Virus record (IMG/VR): IMGVR_UViG_3300008952_000073
Location: 1 to 51,946 of that record
DNA: 51,946 nucleotides
Direction: 5' to 3' (one strand)
DNA from: a virus
A program made the position numbers and the translations under genes. Position 1 is the first letter of the stretch. Each line of letters starts with the position of its first letter. Below the pieces are notes generated by a model. The model worked only from the letters and a program-made list of their open reading frames with translations, did not search any database and was not told where the DNA came from. Below, piece by piece: positions 31,565-40,566 of this stretch.

Positions 31565-31727
31565 CTGCATCCTGTGGCACATGGTGCTTAACTAAAGTGT
31601 TTGCGATTTCCACTCGTTTTAAATCCAATGCATCACCAACTTTTTGAGCAATAACTTCTTTAAATGCACCTTCAGCCTCAATCTTATTGTCATCTATCAA
31701 GGCATTTATCATATTTGGTATAGCCAT
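31545..31727 (-). CDS. 67: Prohead core protein gp67-like
   Basis: 60 residues. The run INALIDDNKIEAEGAFKEVIAQKV resembles the helical start of T4 gp67 (IEAIKSNDLVAARKLFAEAM), and the acidic tail QDADAGEEV is a short form of the gp67 acidic end. Position directly after gp20 also fits. Overlaps the next gene by 20 bases. Confidence 0.75.
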   Translation of the reverse strand: MAIPNMINALIDDNKIEAEGAFKEVIAQKVGDALDLKRVEIANTLVKHHVPQDADAGEEV

Positions 31728-31730
31728 AAT

Positions 31731-33296
31731 TTATCTCCGTTCTATGCTATCAATTTGAATTTGTTCCTCCTCTGGTTCTTCTTCATCCCCAGGCGGTTGA
31801 GGTGGACCTTCATCATCTCCTCCCTCATCATCAGCATCAATATCTGGTGGTGGTGGTTCCGAATCAATAGAATCTTTCATCGAATCTATCTCATCATCTG
31901 ACATTCGGAAAACGTGTTTCTGTACATATTCTTTAGAAAACCATTCACCGATATAAGGTTCTATACTATTTAGTATTTCTAATCGGTCACGCAACAAATC
32001 CATGTCACGCATTTCTGAATAATGACCATCTCTAAGATATGTAAACCTTATATTATCCCTAATTGCAGGCCAATCTTCATCTGTTATCACTCCTTTGAGT
32101 AATAATTGGGTTTTTAGTAGATCAAAAAACAGAAGACTGAATTTTCTTCTAAGTTTTTGGACAAATTTAGTGAATTTGACCTCATCTCTTGTAATTTCTG
32201 CACCTCTACCCAGATTGAAGCCTGGACTTGGTTCTTCTAATCGACTTGCAGGAATATTAAGAGATTTGTAGAGTTTATTTCGGAAATATAATATATCTTC
32301 AACTTCACCAAGATTTTGTCCTCCTGGCAGAGTAGTAATTTCCGTACCCCTTCCACCTTCTCTCCTTGGAAGCCAGAAATCCTCCAACATACTCATTTGA
32401 TTTCTGTCATCTCGTATCTCACCAGTTGCATTATTATATACCAGTTTGTTACGATATCGATTCATGACATCTTTAAGGTATGTCTCAGCTTTAACCTTTG
32501 GTAAATTACCAACATCAATATAAAATATTCTACGTTCAGGTGCTCTTGCAATTCTGTAAATTACAACAGCATCCTCAATCATTCTGAGTTGGTTTACTGG
32601 TTTGATTGCTTTTTGAAGGTAGGAAAGCACCAAATTTTTCTGAGGATCATGCAATCCCGATGGAACATAACAAATCGAATCTTTTGCAATTTTAAAAGAG
32701 CCCGCTGTTGAGGTTGATATTCCCTTTTCGTTATATAAAAAGTATTCTTCTTTTATTTCTAGAGTTGGAGATCCTTTTTTTGTAGCCCCTCTATCAACTT
32801 TTCGTACTAATTTGATTTTGGTTGCATCAACGTATCGTAATTCTGCTATTCCCTGTTTTGGATCTGACTCATCTATAATCTTATGATAATGTAATCTTCC
32901 ATCAATATACCATCGTCTGAATATGTCATGGGCTCTATTATTAAAATCTAATAATCTTATGATTTGTTCAAACTCAGATTTGATTCTATTTCTGATTTTA
33001 ACAGAAAACGGAACTGCTTCAGATATAATAGAAACAGAATCACGCAATTCTTCTGTATTGACAGCCTCATTAATAATATCTTCAATTGCTAAATCACATT
33101 CTGGATGTTCGGCCGTACTTCGGTATTTACGAATAAGATCATATTCGTTCTTAGTCTGCCCTTCTATATCTAGAAATTCGCTGTAGAATCCAGCTGTAGT
33201 AGTTGCGCCCGTTTCAGGTTCAGGGAGAACAAAAGTTGGTTGATCTCCCTGTTCCTTCGGCGCTCGTGTTATTTGAAAACCAAATAAATTCGCCAT
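31731..33296 (-). CDS. 20: Portal protein gp20
   Basis: 521 residues (T4: 524). Dodecameric portal at the head vertex. Typical text: YRSTAEHPECDLAIEDIINEAV in parts, GRLHYHKIID, APERRIFYIDVGNLPKVKAE, RNKLVYNNATGEIRDDRN, MLEDFWLPRREGGRGTEI. C-terminus is Pro/Asp/Glu-rich. Late promoter at 33320-33327. Confidence 0.97.
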   Translation of the reverse strand: MANLFGFQITRAPKEQGDQPTFVLPEPETGATTTAGFYSEFLDIEGQTKNEYDLIRKYRSTAEHPECDLAIEDIINEAVNTEELRDSVSIISEAVPFSVKIRNRIKSEFEQIIRLLDFNNRAHDIFRRWYIDGRLHYHKIIDESDPKQGIAELRYVDATKIKLVRKVDRGATKKGSPTLEIKEEYFLYNEKGISTSTAGSFKIAKDSICYVPSGLHDPQKNLVLSYLQKAIKPVNQLRMIEDAVVIYRIARAPERRIFYIDVGNLPKVKAETYLKDVMNRYRNKLVYNNATGEIRDDRNQMSMLEDFWLPRREGGRGTEITTLPGGQNLGEVEDILYFRNKLYKSLNIPASRLEEPSPGFNLGRGAEITRDEVKFTKFVQKLRRKFSLLFFDLLKTQLLLKGVITDEDWPAIRDNIRFTYLRDGHYSEMRDMDLLRDRLEILNSIEPYIGEWFSKEYVQKHVFRMSDDEIDSMKDSIDSEPPPPDIDADDEGGDDEGPPQPPGDEEEPEEEQIQIDSIERR

Positions 33297-33319
33297 AAAA
33301 CTCCGTAATCAATATTAAA

Positions 33320-33327
33320 TATTTATA
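33320..33327 (-). promoter_or_regulatory. T4-type late promoter for gp20
   Basis: Perfect TATAAATA on the minus strand, 24 bases upstream of the gp20 ATG and just after the gp19 stop. Confidence 0.85.
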
Positions 33328-33334
33328 CGGATTT

Positions 33335-33862
33335 TTAACTGGTCGTATCGGTTTCAAAAAATTGGTAGCGGTATGTAATCTCAAATTCCTCTACGGCATC
33401 ATTAGTATCGTATCCCAATTCGATAGGTGCTATCGTCAATGGCCACAATCCTCTGAAGGTATAGGACTTAATTACTGTTCCAGCACGATCCAGTTGATCA
33501 ACAAACGCATCAACTTGGTAATCGGATGGATTTTCCAGACCACTATTATCTGAAAGAGCATTGATTCCATTCATCCAACGCTCGAAAGCATTACGGATTG
33601 CGAAATCTGTGTCATTCAAAATTGTAGTTGTCCATGTTTCAAAAGTTCGATCACCAGCAATATACAGGGAACGACCTCTGAATGGAACAGCAACTTCACC
33701 AAGTGTCATACCTGGCAAATTAGTTGATCTACAAAGAAACGACATAACTCTCGATTCTCCACCCACAGCTGCAAAGCCTGGGAAAGGCATATTTACTGAG
33801 AACTGATTCGCTCTTGCACCACCACCTTTTAATGTTGCTTTAAAATCGTTAATATTTGCCAT
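33335..33862 (-). CDS. 19: Tail tube protein gp19
   Basis: 175 residues (T4: 163). Forms the inner tail tube. Typical: STNLPGMTLGEVAVPFRGR, FETWTTTILNDTDFAIRNAFERW in parts, YTFRGLWPLTIAPIELGYD, EFEITYRYQFFE. Ten bases after the gp18 stop, so co-expressed with the sheath. Confidence 0.95.
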   Translation of the reverse strand: MANINDFKATLKGGGARANQFSVNMPFPGFAAVGGESRVMSFLCRSTNLPGMTLGEVAVPFRGRSLYIAGDRTFETWTTTILNDTDFAIRNAFERWMNGINALSDNSGLENPSDYQVDAFVDQLDRAGTVIKSYTFRGLWPLTIAPIELGYDTNDAVEEFEITYRYQFFETDTTS

Positions 33863-33872
33863 TTAGTCCTCC

Positions 33873-35855
33873 TTACGCCCCAACTACTTCACTGAACGCA
33901 ACACCAGTTTTCGTGGCGATGAAATTCAGAGAAATAAAGTTAATAGACCGAGCAGGCTTGACGTAAATATCAGCGACAAACTCGTTACGATCAATAACCG
34001 AGCCGGGGTTATTGGTTTCGTCACATACTACCAAGAAATCGGTGACACCTCTTCGACCTTGCACATCTCGCAAGAAAGGTTCGACCATATTCCTGAATCC
34101 AGCTCTTGTGAACTCATCATTGAACTCAAACAACTGAAATTTAGCAGCAGTTGAGATAGCTTTCTCAAGAGTGATAAACAACCTTCGTACATTGATTCTA
34201 TCAAATGCACTTGGTTTTGATTGTGCAGTTTTATCACCATAAAGGACTGTTCCTTGGCCTGGGAAAGTAACAATTGGATTGATTCTTGCACGATAAAGAA
34301 TGTCCCTATTAGCTTTCTGTGGATTATAGGCAAGTTTTACAACTCCCCTAATCTGACCTCGATTAAATCCCCCTGGCGAAAACCAAGGATCTGCAACCAA
34401 ATCTGTTCTTGCACAAAGTCCGGCCATATCTCCGTTCAATGGAATCCACCGATAAGTGTCATTATACTTATCGTATGTGTATTTCCATCCACTATCGAAT
34501 ACTCCGTAAGATGTAGATGTAAGTCCATCAAAATATGATTTTACATTTGATGTTTGCGTTGTTTCATTTGCAACATTGACTACATCTGCAAGTTCTGGTG
34601 AAACGAATGCAACTGCATCTTTACGATCAGTACACATATCCATTGCGTTACCAGCTTTTGTTGCATCTGCTACTCCACAAATGAACATATTTAAATCAAC
34701 AGTTTCAGTGTCCTTGAAACGATCAATTCCATCTTTTTGTTCACCAGTGGTCATAGTGTAAGAATCAACTCCACCAACTAAAGAAACTGATGTATTAACT
34801 TCTGCAAGTGCAGTAAATAATGTTGATCCTTGAGTTGAAATGTCATTACCATATCCTGTATTGGCAGAAGGATGATCCATCCAATAAATGTAACTAGAAC
34901 CACTATAAATTGCAGTTGCATAGTAATTATCAGCACCTTGAGCTGTTTTAGCATCACTCAATTTTGATACTGCATTCCATTTTTCCAGAATCTCTCCTGG
35001 CGTTCCTGTTATTGAACCATCTTCATCAATTATGATAATATGCATTTCATCAGCAGTATTGACACTAGAACGATCTTTCACATAATCAGATGTTCCAGGC
35101 GCACTATCGAATTGATCATAATATTCCCATCGTCTGCGAACATCAGCTCCATTCGCAATAGCTGACCTTACTCCACCAGCAGTATTTGCAGTGCCATATC
35201 TTTCGATAGTTAAAATATCAGTACTAATAGCGGTTACTTTATATTCAGAACCATCTGCTTCAAAAAAGTGAACAATATCACCAACATTAAATTTTGCACC
35301 ACCATCTCCATCAGAACCTCCACCATTTGCAAGTTCAATAGTAGTATCACCAAGCGCTGGACCATTACCTACAATTCCAGCACCAGAAGTGAAAGTTTCT
35401 TCAAACTCTGATGCACTTGGACACATAGAAACTTTTAAACTATTTCCCCATGCTCCAGCTGTTCTTGCGGCCCATTGACCGACATTTGCTTCCCCACCAT
35501 CATATGGTCCACTTGATGTACCATCACCATCTGAATAGTGGGTGTTATTCTTAATCAAAATCGCTGTTCCAGAACTGACTGCATTCTTCATTGTTGAAGT
35601 GGAAGGTCGAACTACTCTCAAAGAATTAGCATAACCTAAAAAAGCTGCACCGGCCATCCAATCGCCGGCGTTATCTGTTTTAGGTTTCCCAAAAATTGAA
35701 ACGAGTTCTTCTTCTGATGCGATAGCTGTAATCTGGTCACATGGACCTTTAGCTGCAGCCATCACCATTCCAGTAATTGAAGTTGCAACAGCAGGAACTA
35801 CGTTTGTTAAGTCTTTTTCTGTTACCTGTACTCCAGGCGAAACTTGAAAACCCAT
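33873..35855 (-). CDS. 18: Tail sheath protein gp18
   Basis: 660 residues (T4: 659). Contractile sheath. Starts MGFQVSPGVQVTEKDLTNVVPAV; C-terminal domain has NPIVTFPGQGTVLYGDKTAQ, FDRINVRRLFITLEKAIS, FLVVCDETNNPGSVIDRNEF. A TCTAAATA box and GGAG are upstream. Confidence 0.97.
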   Translation of the reverse strand: MGFQVSPGVQVTEKDLTNVVPAVATSITGMVMAAAKGPCDQITAIASEEELVSIFGKPKTDNAGDWMAGAAFLGYANSLRVVRPSTSTMKNAVSSGTAILIKNNTHYSDGDGTSSGPYDGGEANVGQWAARTAGAWGNSLKVSMCPSASEFEETFTSGAGIVGNGPALGDTTIELANGGGSDGDGGAKFNVGDIVHFFEADGSEYKVTAISTDILTIERYGTANTAGGVRSAIANGADVRRRWEYYDQFDSAPGTSDYVKDRSSVNTADEMHIIIIDEDGSITGTPGEILEKWNAVSKLSDAKTAQGADNYYATAIYSGSSYIYWMDHPSANTGYGNDISTQGSTLFTALAEVNTSVSLVGGVDSYTMTTGEQKDGIDRFKDTETVDLNMFICGVADATKAGNAMDMCTDRKDAVAFVSPELADVVNVANETTQTSNVKSYFDGLTSTSYGVFDSGWKYTYDKYNDTYRWIPLNGDMAGLCARTDLVADPWFSPGGFNRGQIRGVVKLAYNPQKANRDILYRARINPIVTFPGQGTVLYGDKTAQSKPSAFDRINVRRLFITLEKAISTAAKFQLFEFNDEFTRAGFRNMVEPFLRDVQGRRGVTDFLVVCDETNNPGSVIDRNEFVADIYVKPARSINFISLNFIATKTGVAFSEVVGA

Positions 35856-35886
35856 TCCTGACTCCTATAAGAAGTGTTATCTCCTA

Positions 35887-35894
35887 TATTTAGA
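35887..35894 (-). promoter_or_regulatory. Late promoter variant for gp18
   Basis: TCTAAATA on the minus strand, one mismatch from the consensus, 32 bases before the gp18 ATG, a spacing like that of gp22 and gp20. Confidence 0.5.
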
Positions 35895-35922
35895 CATTTG
35901 ATGTTTTTCAGAAGGGTCTTTT

Positions 35923-35940
35923 ATAACATAAATATGTTAT
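35923..35940 (+). promoter_or_regulatory. Palindrome and late-like box before the only plus-strand gene
   Basis: Arms ATAACATA and TATGTTAT around AA, ending one base before the ATG at 35942. It contains CATAAATA (35927-35934) on the plus strand, a late promoter variant, but too close to the ATG for a usual leader. An operator is the alternative. Confidence 0.4.
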
Positions 35941-35941
35941 T

Positions 35942-36244
35942 ATGACCCATTATGAGAAATACAAAGATACCATCAAAGAAGGTGTAAAGAAAGCTCGTAG
36001 AAAAAGGGAGATTTGGATCAATGAATATCTTGCCGATAAACATTGCAAATATTGTGGGGAATCAGAAACGTGTACGCTTGTCTTCCACCCTGACGATCAA
36101 AAAATCAGAATCTTTTCAAGATCGAAAGGACTCAGAGAAGGACTCAGAGTACCGATTCTGGAATGGATACAAAAGAATATCATTGTATGTATGAATTGCA
36201 GAAGTAAATTGGATAATGATATAGAACTCTCACCAATCCTCTAA
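35942..36244 (+). CDS. HNH-like zinc protein, opposite strand
   Basis: 100 residues, the only recognised plus-strand gene. CKYCGES near residue 36 and VCMNC near 84 form two CxxC pairs framing TLVFHPDDQKI, which resembles the HNH/treble-clef proteins of phages (CxxCG...L.xHH) but with HP where HH is expected. The N-terminus is very basic (KKARRKREIW). It sits between gp17 and gp18, tail to tail with gp17 and overlapping it by 15 bases. A homing-endonuclease-like insertion is plausible; activity is uncertain because the second His is missing. Confidence 0.7.
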   Translation: MTHYEKYKDTIKEGVKKARRKREIWINEYLADKHCKYCGESETCTLVFHPDDQKIRIFSRSKGLREGLRVPILEWIQKNIIVCMNCRSKLDNDIELSPIL

Positions 36245-37891
36245 CCATTCCTTATTTGAATGAACTACAGGAGAAAATGTAGATCCATATTCGTCTATAG
36301 ATTCTCCTATTTGTATACCATCTTCATCATGAATTCCATCTAATACAAATCCAAAAGGGGCCATGTCCTGTTCTACTAGTTCCTCTTTTTCTTTCCAGAG
36401 TTGTTGACGAATATCCATGTTAGTCAATTCTTTAAAATAAGTCTGATCGGATAACCAACCAAACAGAACCATACACATTGCAAGATCATCTGTTGAACCT
36501 TCATCAGCTTCAAAAGATTGTCCTTTAGATATGAAAGTGGTCAATTCTACAATGGTATCAAAATCCTGTATAAGAATCTTATCCCCCTCCAACATGGTCT
36601 TGAAATTAGAACATCCAACCTTCTTGAGGGCCTTAGTTGTTCTTACACCCAACTGTGCCTTCTTTCCAGAGAAACCACCTCCTGCAATTTGACCATTTCG
36701 ACCATGCATAGTAGTCATAATCATATTATCATATTCTAAATCAAACTGAAGTGCATCTGCAACCTGTCCTCCAATATCATTGATCTCTGTTAAGACATAG
36801 GCTAAATTATATGCATTTGCTAATTTATGAATAATGGTAGGAAAATTCATAGGTTTTATTTCATTATCCCTATAAACTGCAACCTGTCTATAAGGTATAT
36901 CTGAAACATCCATTACTGTAAATGCAGAATAATCACTATTAATACCTCTTGATACATCTGCAATTAGAACATAAGAATGTTCTGGAAGTGGATTTTCATA
37001 GACTTTCAACCCTGCATTAACCTTCAAAGGCTCTCTATGAGTCAATGCTCGGAGTTTTGAGGGATGTATGAGGGTATTTACGGACCCAAGAAACTCACAT
37101 TCAAACTCCACGTTGAACTGTTGTTCACTTGTGTTCTTGATAGTTTCTTGTTTCCACTTCTCATCTCTCCCAGGCACCTCACTCCAATGTACCTCAATAG
37201 GAATATAAGAATTTCTACCATTCTCAGCATCATTCCACATCTTGTAAAACATATTCATTCCATGTGGAGTACTTACCATCATGACCTTGGATGTTTTACC
37301 AGAGGAAATTGTAGGATAGACTGAACTGAAAAACTGTTCGGCTATGTTATTAGGAACGTAGGCAAACTCATCAAGAAAAATGATGTTGTAAGAACCACCT
37401 CTGACTGCACTTGAGGATGTTGCACTTGCAAGAATCTTGGAGCCATTTTCCAGTTCAAGAGATCCCTTGTTCCAAGTCATCACCCCTTGTTGCAACCACT
37501 TTGGTAGATGCTCGTATGCGAGTTGTAGCCTTCCTAAGAGATCCCTTGCGACTGCGGCTTTATTAGCCAAAATGGCCACATTAACTGTAGGATTAAACAG
37601 ACAATAATGCAGCAGATATGCAATAATCGTTGTGGATTTACCAGATTGTCTTGGGAGTTTACAGATAGAGAAACGATTGGTATGAAAGGTTTGAACCATG
37701 TCTCTTTGAAAAGGATAGAGATTAAATGGAACAAGGCCTTCATCAATACTTACTATCTTAATATAGTTTTCGATGAAGTATGCAGGGTCATCCTGACATC
37801 GAGCATACTCAACAATTTGTTCCTGCGTAAACTCGATTTGGACATTCGCTCTCTTGAGATTGGGATTCCCAAGATATACATTATCAGACAT
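36230..37891 (-). CDS. 17: Terminase large subunit gp17
   Basis: 553 residues (T4: 610). Packaging motor and nuclease. Walker A in KLPRQSGKSTT, Walker B IIFLDEFAYVP, coupling motif VSTPHG, and nuclease Asp in LIADVSRGINSDYSAF. The start overlaps the upstream gene by 8 bases. In T4 it directly follows gene 16; here four genes come between. Confidence 0.97.
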   Translation of the reverse strand: MSDNVYLGNPNLKRANVQIEFTQEQIVEYARCQDDPAYFIENYIKIVSIDEGLVPFNLYPFQRDMVQTFHTNRFSICKLPRQSGKSTTIIAYLLHYCLFNPTVNVAILANKAAVARDLLGRLQLAYEHLPKWLQQGVMTWNKGSLELENGSKILASATSSSAVRGGSYNIIFLDEFAYVPNNIAEQFFSSVYPTISSGKTSKVMMVSTPHGMNMFYKMWNDAENGRNSYIPIEVHWSEVPGRDEKWKQETIKNTSEQQFNVEFECEFLGSVNTLIHPSKLRALTHREPLKVNAGLKVYENPLPEHSYVLIADVSRGINSDYSAFTVMDVSDIPYRQVAVYRDNEIKPMNFPTIIHKLANAYNLAYVLTEINDIGGQVADALQFDLEYDNMIMTTMHGRNGQIAGGGFSGKKAQLGVRTTKALKKVGCSNFKTMLEGDKILIQDFDTIVELTTFISKGQSFEADEGSTDDLAMCMVLFGWLSDQTYFKELTNMDIRQQLWKEKEELVEQDMAPFGFVLDGIHDEDGIQIGESIDEYGSTFSPVVHSNKEWLEDW

Positions 37892-38813
37892 TTTTTATTT
37901 TAGTTGTCTTTTGAATATATCTTTCTAAGTTCCATATATCATCATATCGCATAATAGGAAATCCATGAATAGTATCGCCATCCTCATAACTATGAGAATA
38001 TGCAGGAGTAACGTGTACTTTATTAACTACAAAATTATTTACCACTATTTCATCCCATTGTGATTGTTCTTTACCCTTTTCATATCTAAATGTCCTATTC
38101 ATTGCATAATCATAAAACAACGATTGTAGAACTTTAGAATTTTTCTTCATCACTTTCTCTATTCCATCAAGATAATCTTTAATGGCCATTCTAAATGCGA
38201 AACCTCGTGTCTTGGGCCTTTGTGAGTTAATATTAGTACCAATCATTTCCCATGCATGGAATGGATCTTTCTTTATGTCTTTTACACTCCCTAAAATGGG
38301 ATCTGGCTCTATCCATTCATCATACTCATTAACAAGTCGTTTAAACATACTAATTAAATCTCTTTTCATTCCTACCAATTTTTTACCACCACCTAATCCT
38401 CCACCATCAATACCTTGTCTAAGCGTTTGAAATGACATATATCTTCTGCCAGAGTTATCTACTATAGTATTAAGGTCATCTGGTCCAGCCACAAGAATGT
38501 CACCAGTTAATTCTGCAACAAAACCACCATCAGTCTGAATACCTGACTCTAAAAAATAACTATCCATATTAAAAAATGCAGATATTGATTTTTTTGATTT
38601 CTGCATCTTTCTTAGTTGGTCTATACCACTCTCATCGGTAATATGAAATACCTTAGAACGTATTTTATCAGGCCATAATCTTTCAATTATTGATGAACCT
38701 AATGGTATCTTCACATCATCAACTGAATGTCTTCTAAAATTAAATAGCATAGAAGACAAACTACCCTGCCGTAATACATTTTCTGAGATAAAAGATTTAA
38801 ATGATTTTAACAT
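37884..38813 (-). CDS. Putative packaged effector, paralogue 1 (possible ADP-ribosyltransferase fold)
   Basis: 309 residues. Starts MLKSFKSFISE then NVLRQ: a capsid-targeting-like signal with an (I)-x-E cleavage site at 9-11. Shared with the 331-residue neighbour: P-L-x-S-S-I-x-x-R-x-W-P, VFHITDESG (His57), ISAFF (77-81), GIQTDGG, SGRRY, IKDYLDG and WDEIVVNNF (Glu255). The order His...hydrophobic ISAFF strand...Glu before a strand recalls the H-Y-E layout of ADP-ribosyltransferases. T4 Alt is a packaged ADP-ribosyltransferase, so the idea is coherent, but the fold is inferred. Late expression from the structural operon. Confidence 0.7.
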   Translation of the reverse strand: MLKSFKSFISENVLRQGSLSSMLFNFRRHSVDDVKIPLGSSIIERLWPDKIRSKVFHITDESGIDQLRKMQKSKKSISAFFNMDSYFLESGIQTDGGFVAELTGDILVAGPDDLNTIVDNSGRRYMSFQTLRQGIDGGGLGGGKKLVGMKRDLISMFKRLVNEYDEWIEPDPILGSVKDIKKDPFHAWEMIGTNINSQRPKTRGFAFRMAIKDYLDGIEKVMKKNSKVLQSLFYDYAMNRTFRYEKGKEQSQWDEIVVNNFVVNKVHVTPAYSHSYEDGDTIHGFPIMRYDDIWNLERYIQKTTKIKNV

Positions 38814-38825
38814 CCTCTCTATTGT

Positions 38826-38833
38826 TATTTAGA
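38826..38833 (-). promoter_or_regulatory. Late promoter variant before paralogue 1
   Basis: TCTAAATA on the minus strand, only 13 bases before the ATG at 38813, which leaves a very short leader. Weak candidate. Confidence 0.3.
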
Positions 38834-38837
38834 TCGT

Positions 38838-39326
38838 TTATCCTCTCACTCCGACTGTAGCACCTACAGATCGAATTTTCATTTTTCTAGAATTAGATCT
38901 TCTCAATTTTCTGAGTAGACTTTCTTTTCTAGTGGAACCTTTGAGTCTACTGGCCTCTGCTCGACCTCGATTTTTAGACTCATCTTCAAATCCGACAATC
39001 TTCCCTCCTTTATGAGAAGCATCTTTTCCATCACCATTTCCGTAAGTTCCTTTATCACGATTAAACTTTACAAGAGCCGCTCGATATTTTATTCTCTCAG
39101 GAGATGATTGAAACTTCTTGTATTCTGCTTTATAGTCTCGTTTTGCAGATTCTATTGCAAGAACCTTAGTTCCATTTCGATCCATTTTAACTGATTTAAG
39201 ACCAAAATGTTTTTTGAGATGTTGAATAACATCAGCAACAGATAACATTTTATTCAATCCCTTCAGATAAGAATTGATCTGCACCAGTGAAACTTTACTA
39301 TCCCAATATTCTTTAAATGTTTTCAT
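38838..39326 (-). CDS. Basic HNH-like protein with capsid-targeting-like start
   Basis: 162 residues, strongly basic. Begins MKTFKEYWDSKVS, like the targeting peptide but without the I/L-x-E site. The middle, YRAALVKFNRDKGTYGNGDGKDASHKGGK, then SKNRGRAEASRLKG, follows a phage HNH-like family (arginine-rich helix, GDGKDxxHK, SxxNR), with a His in SHKGG and Asn in KNR. The C-terminus is Arg/Lys-rich. Probably a packaged DNA-binding protein, nuclease activity unknown. Overlaps the 331-residue gene by 4 bases. Confidence 0.65.
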   Translation of the reverse strand: MKTFKEYWDSKVSLVQINSYLKGLNKMLSVADVIQHLKKHFGLKSVKMDRNGTKVLAIESAKRDYKAEYKKFQSSPERIKYRAALVKFNRDKGTYGNGDGKDASHKGGKIVGFEDESKNRGRAEASRLKGSTRKESLLRKLRRSNSRKMKIRSVGATVGVRG

Positions 39327-40318
39327 TTTTTACCTAATGCTTTCAAGACCTCTGCTTGTCGTTTTGCCAAATCATCTGCTGGGTTAGATTTCTTCTTCGC
39401 CTCACCAGCGTCTTTCTTTGCAACATCTCTAATATACTGTTCCAAATTATTTCTAGAAATTGGTTGAAACTTCAATTTATCTTTTGTTACTTCATCCTTA
39501 AAGTCATTAAGCAAGAAATTCTGTCCGTATGCAACAATCTCATCATCAGGGCTCCAATTATCACTGTCATCTATACCAAAGACCTTTTTGATTTTAAAAT
39601 TATTTACTACAATCTCATCCCAAGCCTCTTCAGTTCTCCTCAGATTCAAATAATTTGTCAACATTCCTCTGAGATGGTTTGCATTCTTTTTATAGATTGA
39701 TTCAACTCCATCCAAATAATCTTTAATAATCAAATGAAGGGTTTTCTTATCATTTTCTCTAGCCTTCATTCCAAGATTCATCCAATGAATATAATATCTA
39801 CCTTTCTGAAATCTAGGGGTACTGGACACATTCATAACCTTTTGCCAGTATTTGTTTAATAATTCTCCTACTAAATCCTGCAATCCTTTTTGATACTTAC
39901 TAAGATCCTTCTCACCAAACCTACCCTTCATAAATTCTAATTGCACCCAGCGTCTTCCTGAAGTGTCTGGGGCACTCATTACATCTTGATTGAACGCACC
40001 AAGGATGTTTGCATCTAACTCTATTACCACACCTCCACTTGTCTGTATACCCTGTCCAAAATAATTAGGCCTCATCTCAAAGAATGCTGAAATACCAGCT
40101 TTCTTACCCTGCATCTTTTTAATATTTCGATACCCAAGTTCGTTTGTCACATGGAAAACAGTAGCTCGAACTTCTTTGGGCCAAATCCTTTTCATTATTG
40201 AACTAGACAATGGCATCCAAAATGCATTGAAACCTATAGAAGATCCCTGTGCAACATCAAAGAGTCTCGTAGAAAGACTCTGTTGCCACATCATCTGTTC
40301 TTTGAAGGTTCTCATCAA
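39323..40318 (-). CDS. Putative packaged effector, paralogue 2
   Basis: 331 residues. Paralogue of the protein at 37884-38813, conserved in VFHVTNELG (His56), ISAFF (76-80), GIQTSGGVVIEL, DTSGRRW, IKDYLDG and WDEIVVNNF (Glu235). The start MMRTFKEQMMW keeps the targeting flavour but lacks the I-x-E site. The C-terminus adds a Lys-rich tail (KKDAGEAKKKSNPADDLAKR). A divergent pair kept side by side around the HNH-like gene suggests two targets. Confidence 0.7.
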   Translation of the reverse strand: MMRTFKEQMMWQQSLSTRLFDVAQGSSIGFNAFWMPLSSSIMKRIWPKEVRATVFHVTNELGYRNIKKMQGKKAGISAFFEMRPNYFGQGIQTSGGVVIELDANILGAFNQDVMSAPDTSGRRWVQLEFMKGRFGEKDLSKYQKGLQDLVGELLNKYWQKVMNVSSTPRFQKGRYYIHWMNLGMKARENDKKTLHLIIKDYLDGVESIYKKNANHLRGMLTNYLNLRRTEEAWDEIVVNNFKIKKVFGIDDSDNWSPDDEIVAYGQNFLLNDFKDEVTKDKLKFQPISRNNLEQYIRDVAKKDAGEAKKKSNPADDLAKRQAEVLKALGKK

Positions 40319-40566
40319 TCTAACTTTATTTCGTAGTTATAAGCAACTACTCCTTTTGTAGAACCTGGCATCTTTCTCAGATACACATGAATGGTTGAAC
40401 TTCCAGTATGATGACCCATAGTAAAGTCAGCCTTACCTTTTATCATCTTTCGATCATCAGTTGCATTGACAGTAATCCTTGCAAGTTTCCTTCGCTTGAT
40501 CTCATCGGCAACATACCTATCAGTCCTATCATCGTATTCTTTGATAAATTCTTTGTATGTTTTCAT
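40315..40566 (-). CDS. Small protein with capsid-targeting sequence
   Basis: 83 residues. The first ten, MKTYKEFIKE, differ from the T4 internal-protein signal MKTYQEFIAE at only two positions, so gp21 cleavage after Glu10 is predicted. The rest is basic and beta-like (IHVYLRKMPGS, VVAYNYEIKLD). By analogy with T4 IPI-IPIII it would be injected with the DNA; IPI protects T4 DNA from a host restriction enzyme. No further family recognised. Confidence 0.75.
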   Translation of the reverse strand: MKTYKEFIKEYDDRTDRYVADEIKRRKLARITVNATDDRKMIKGKADFTMGHHTGSSTIHVYLRKMPGSTKGVVAYNYEIKLD

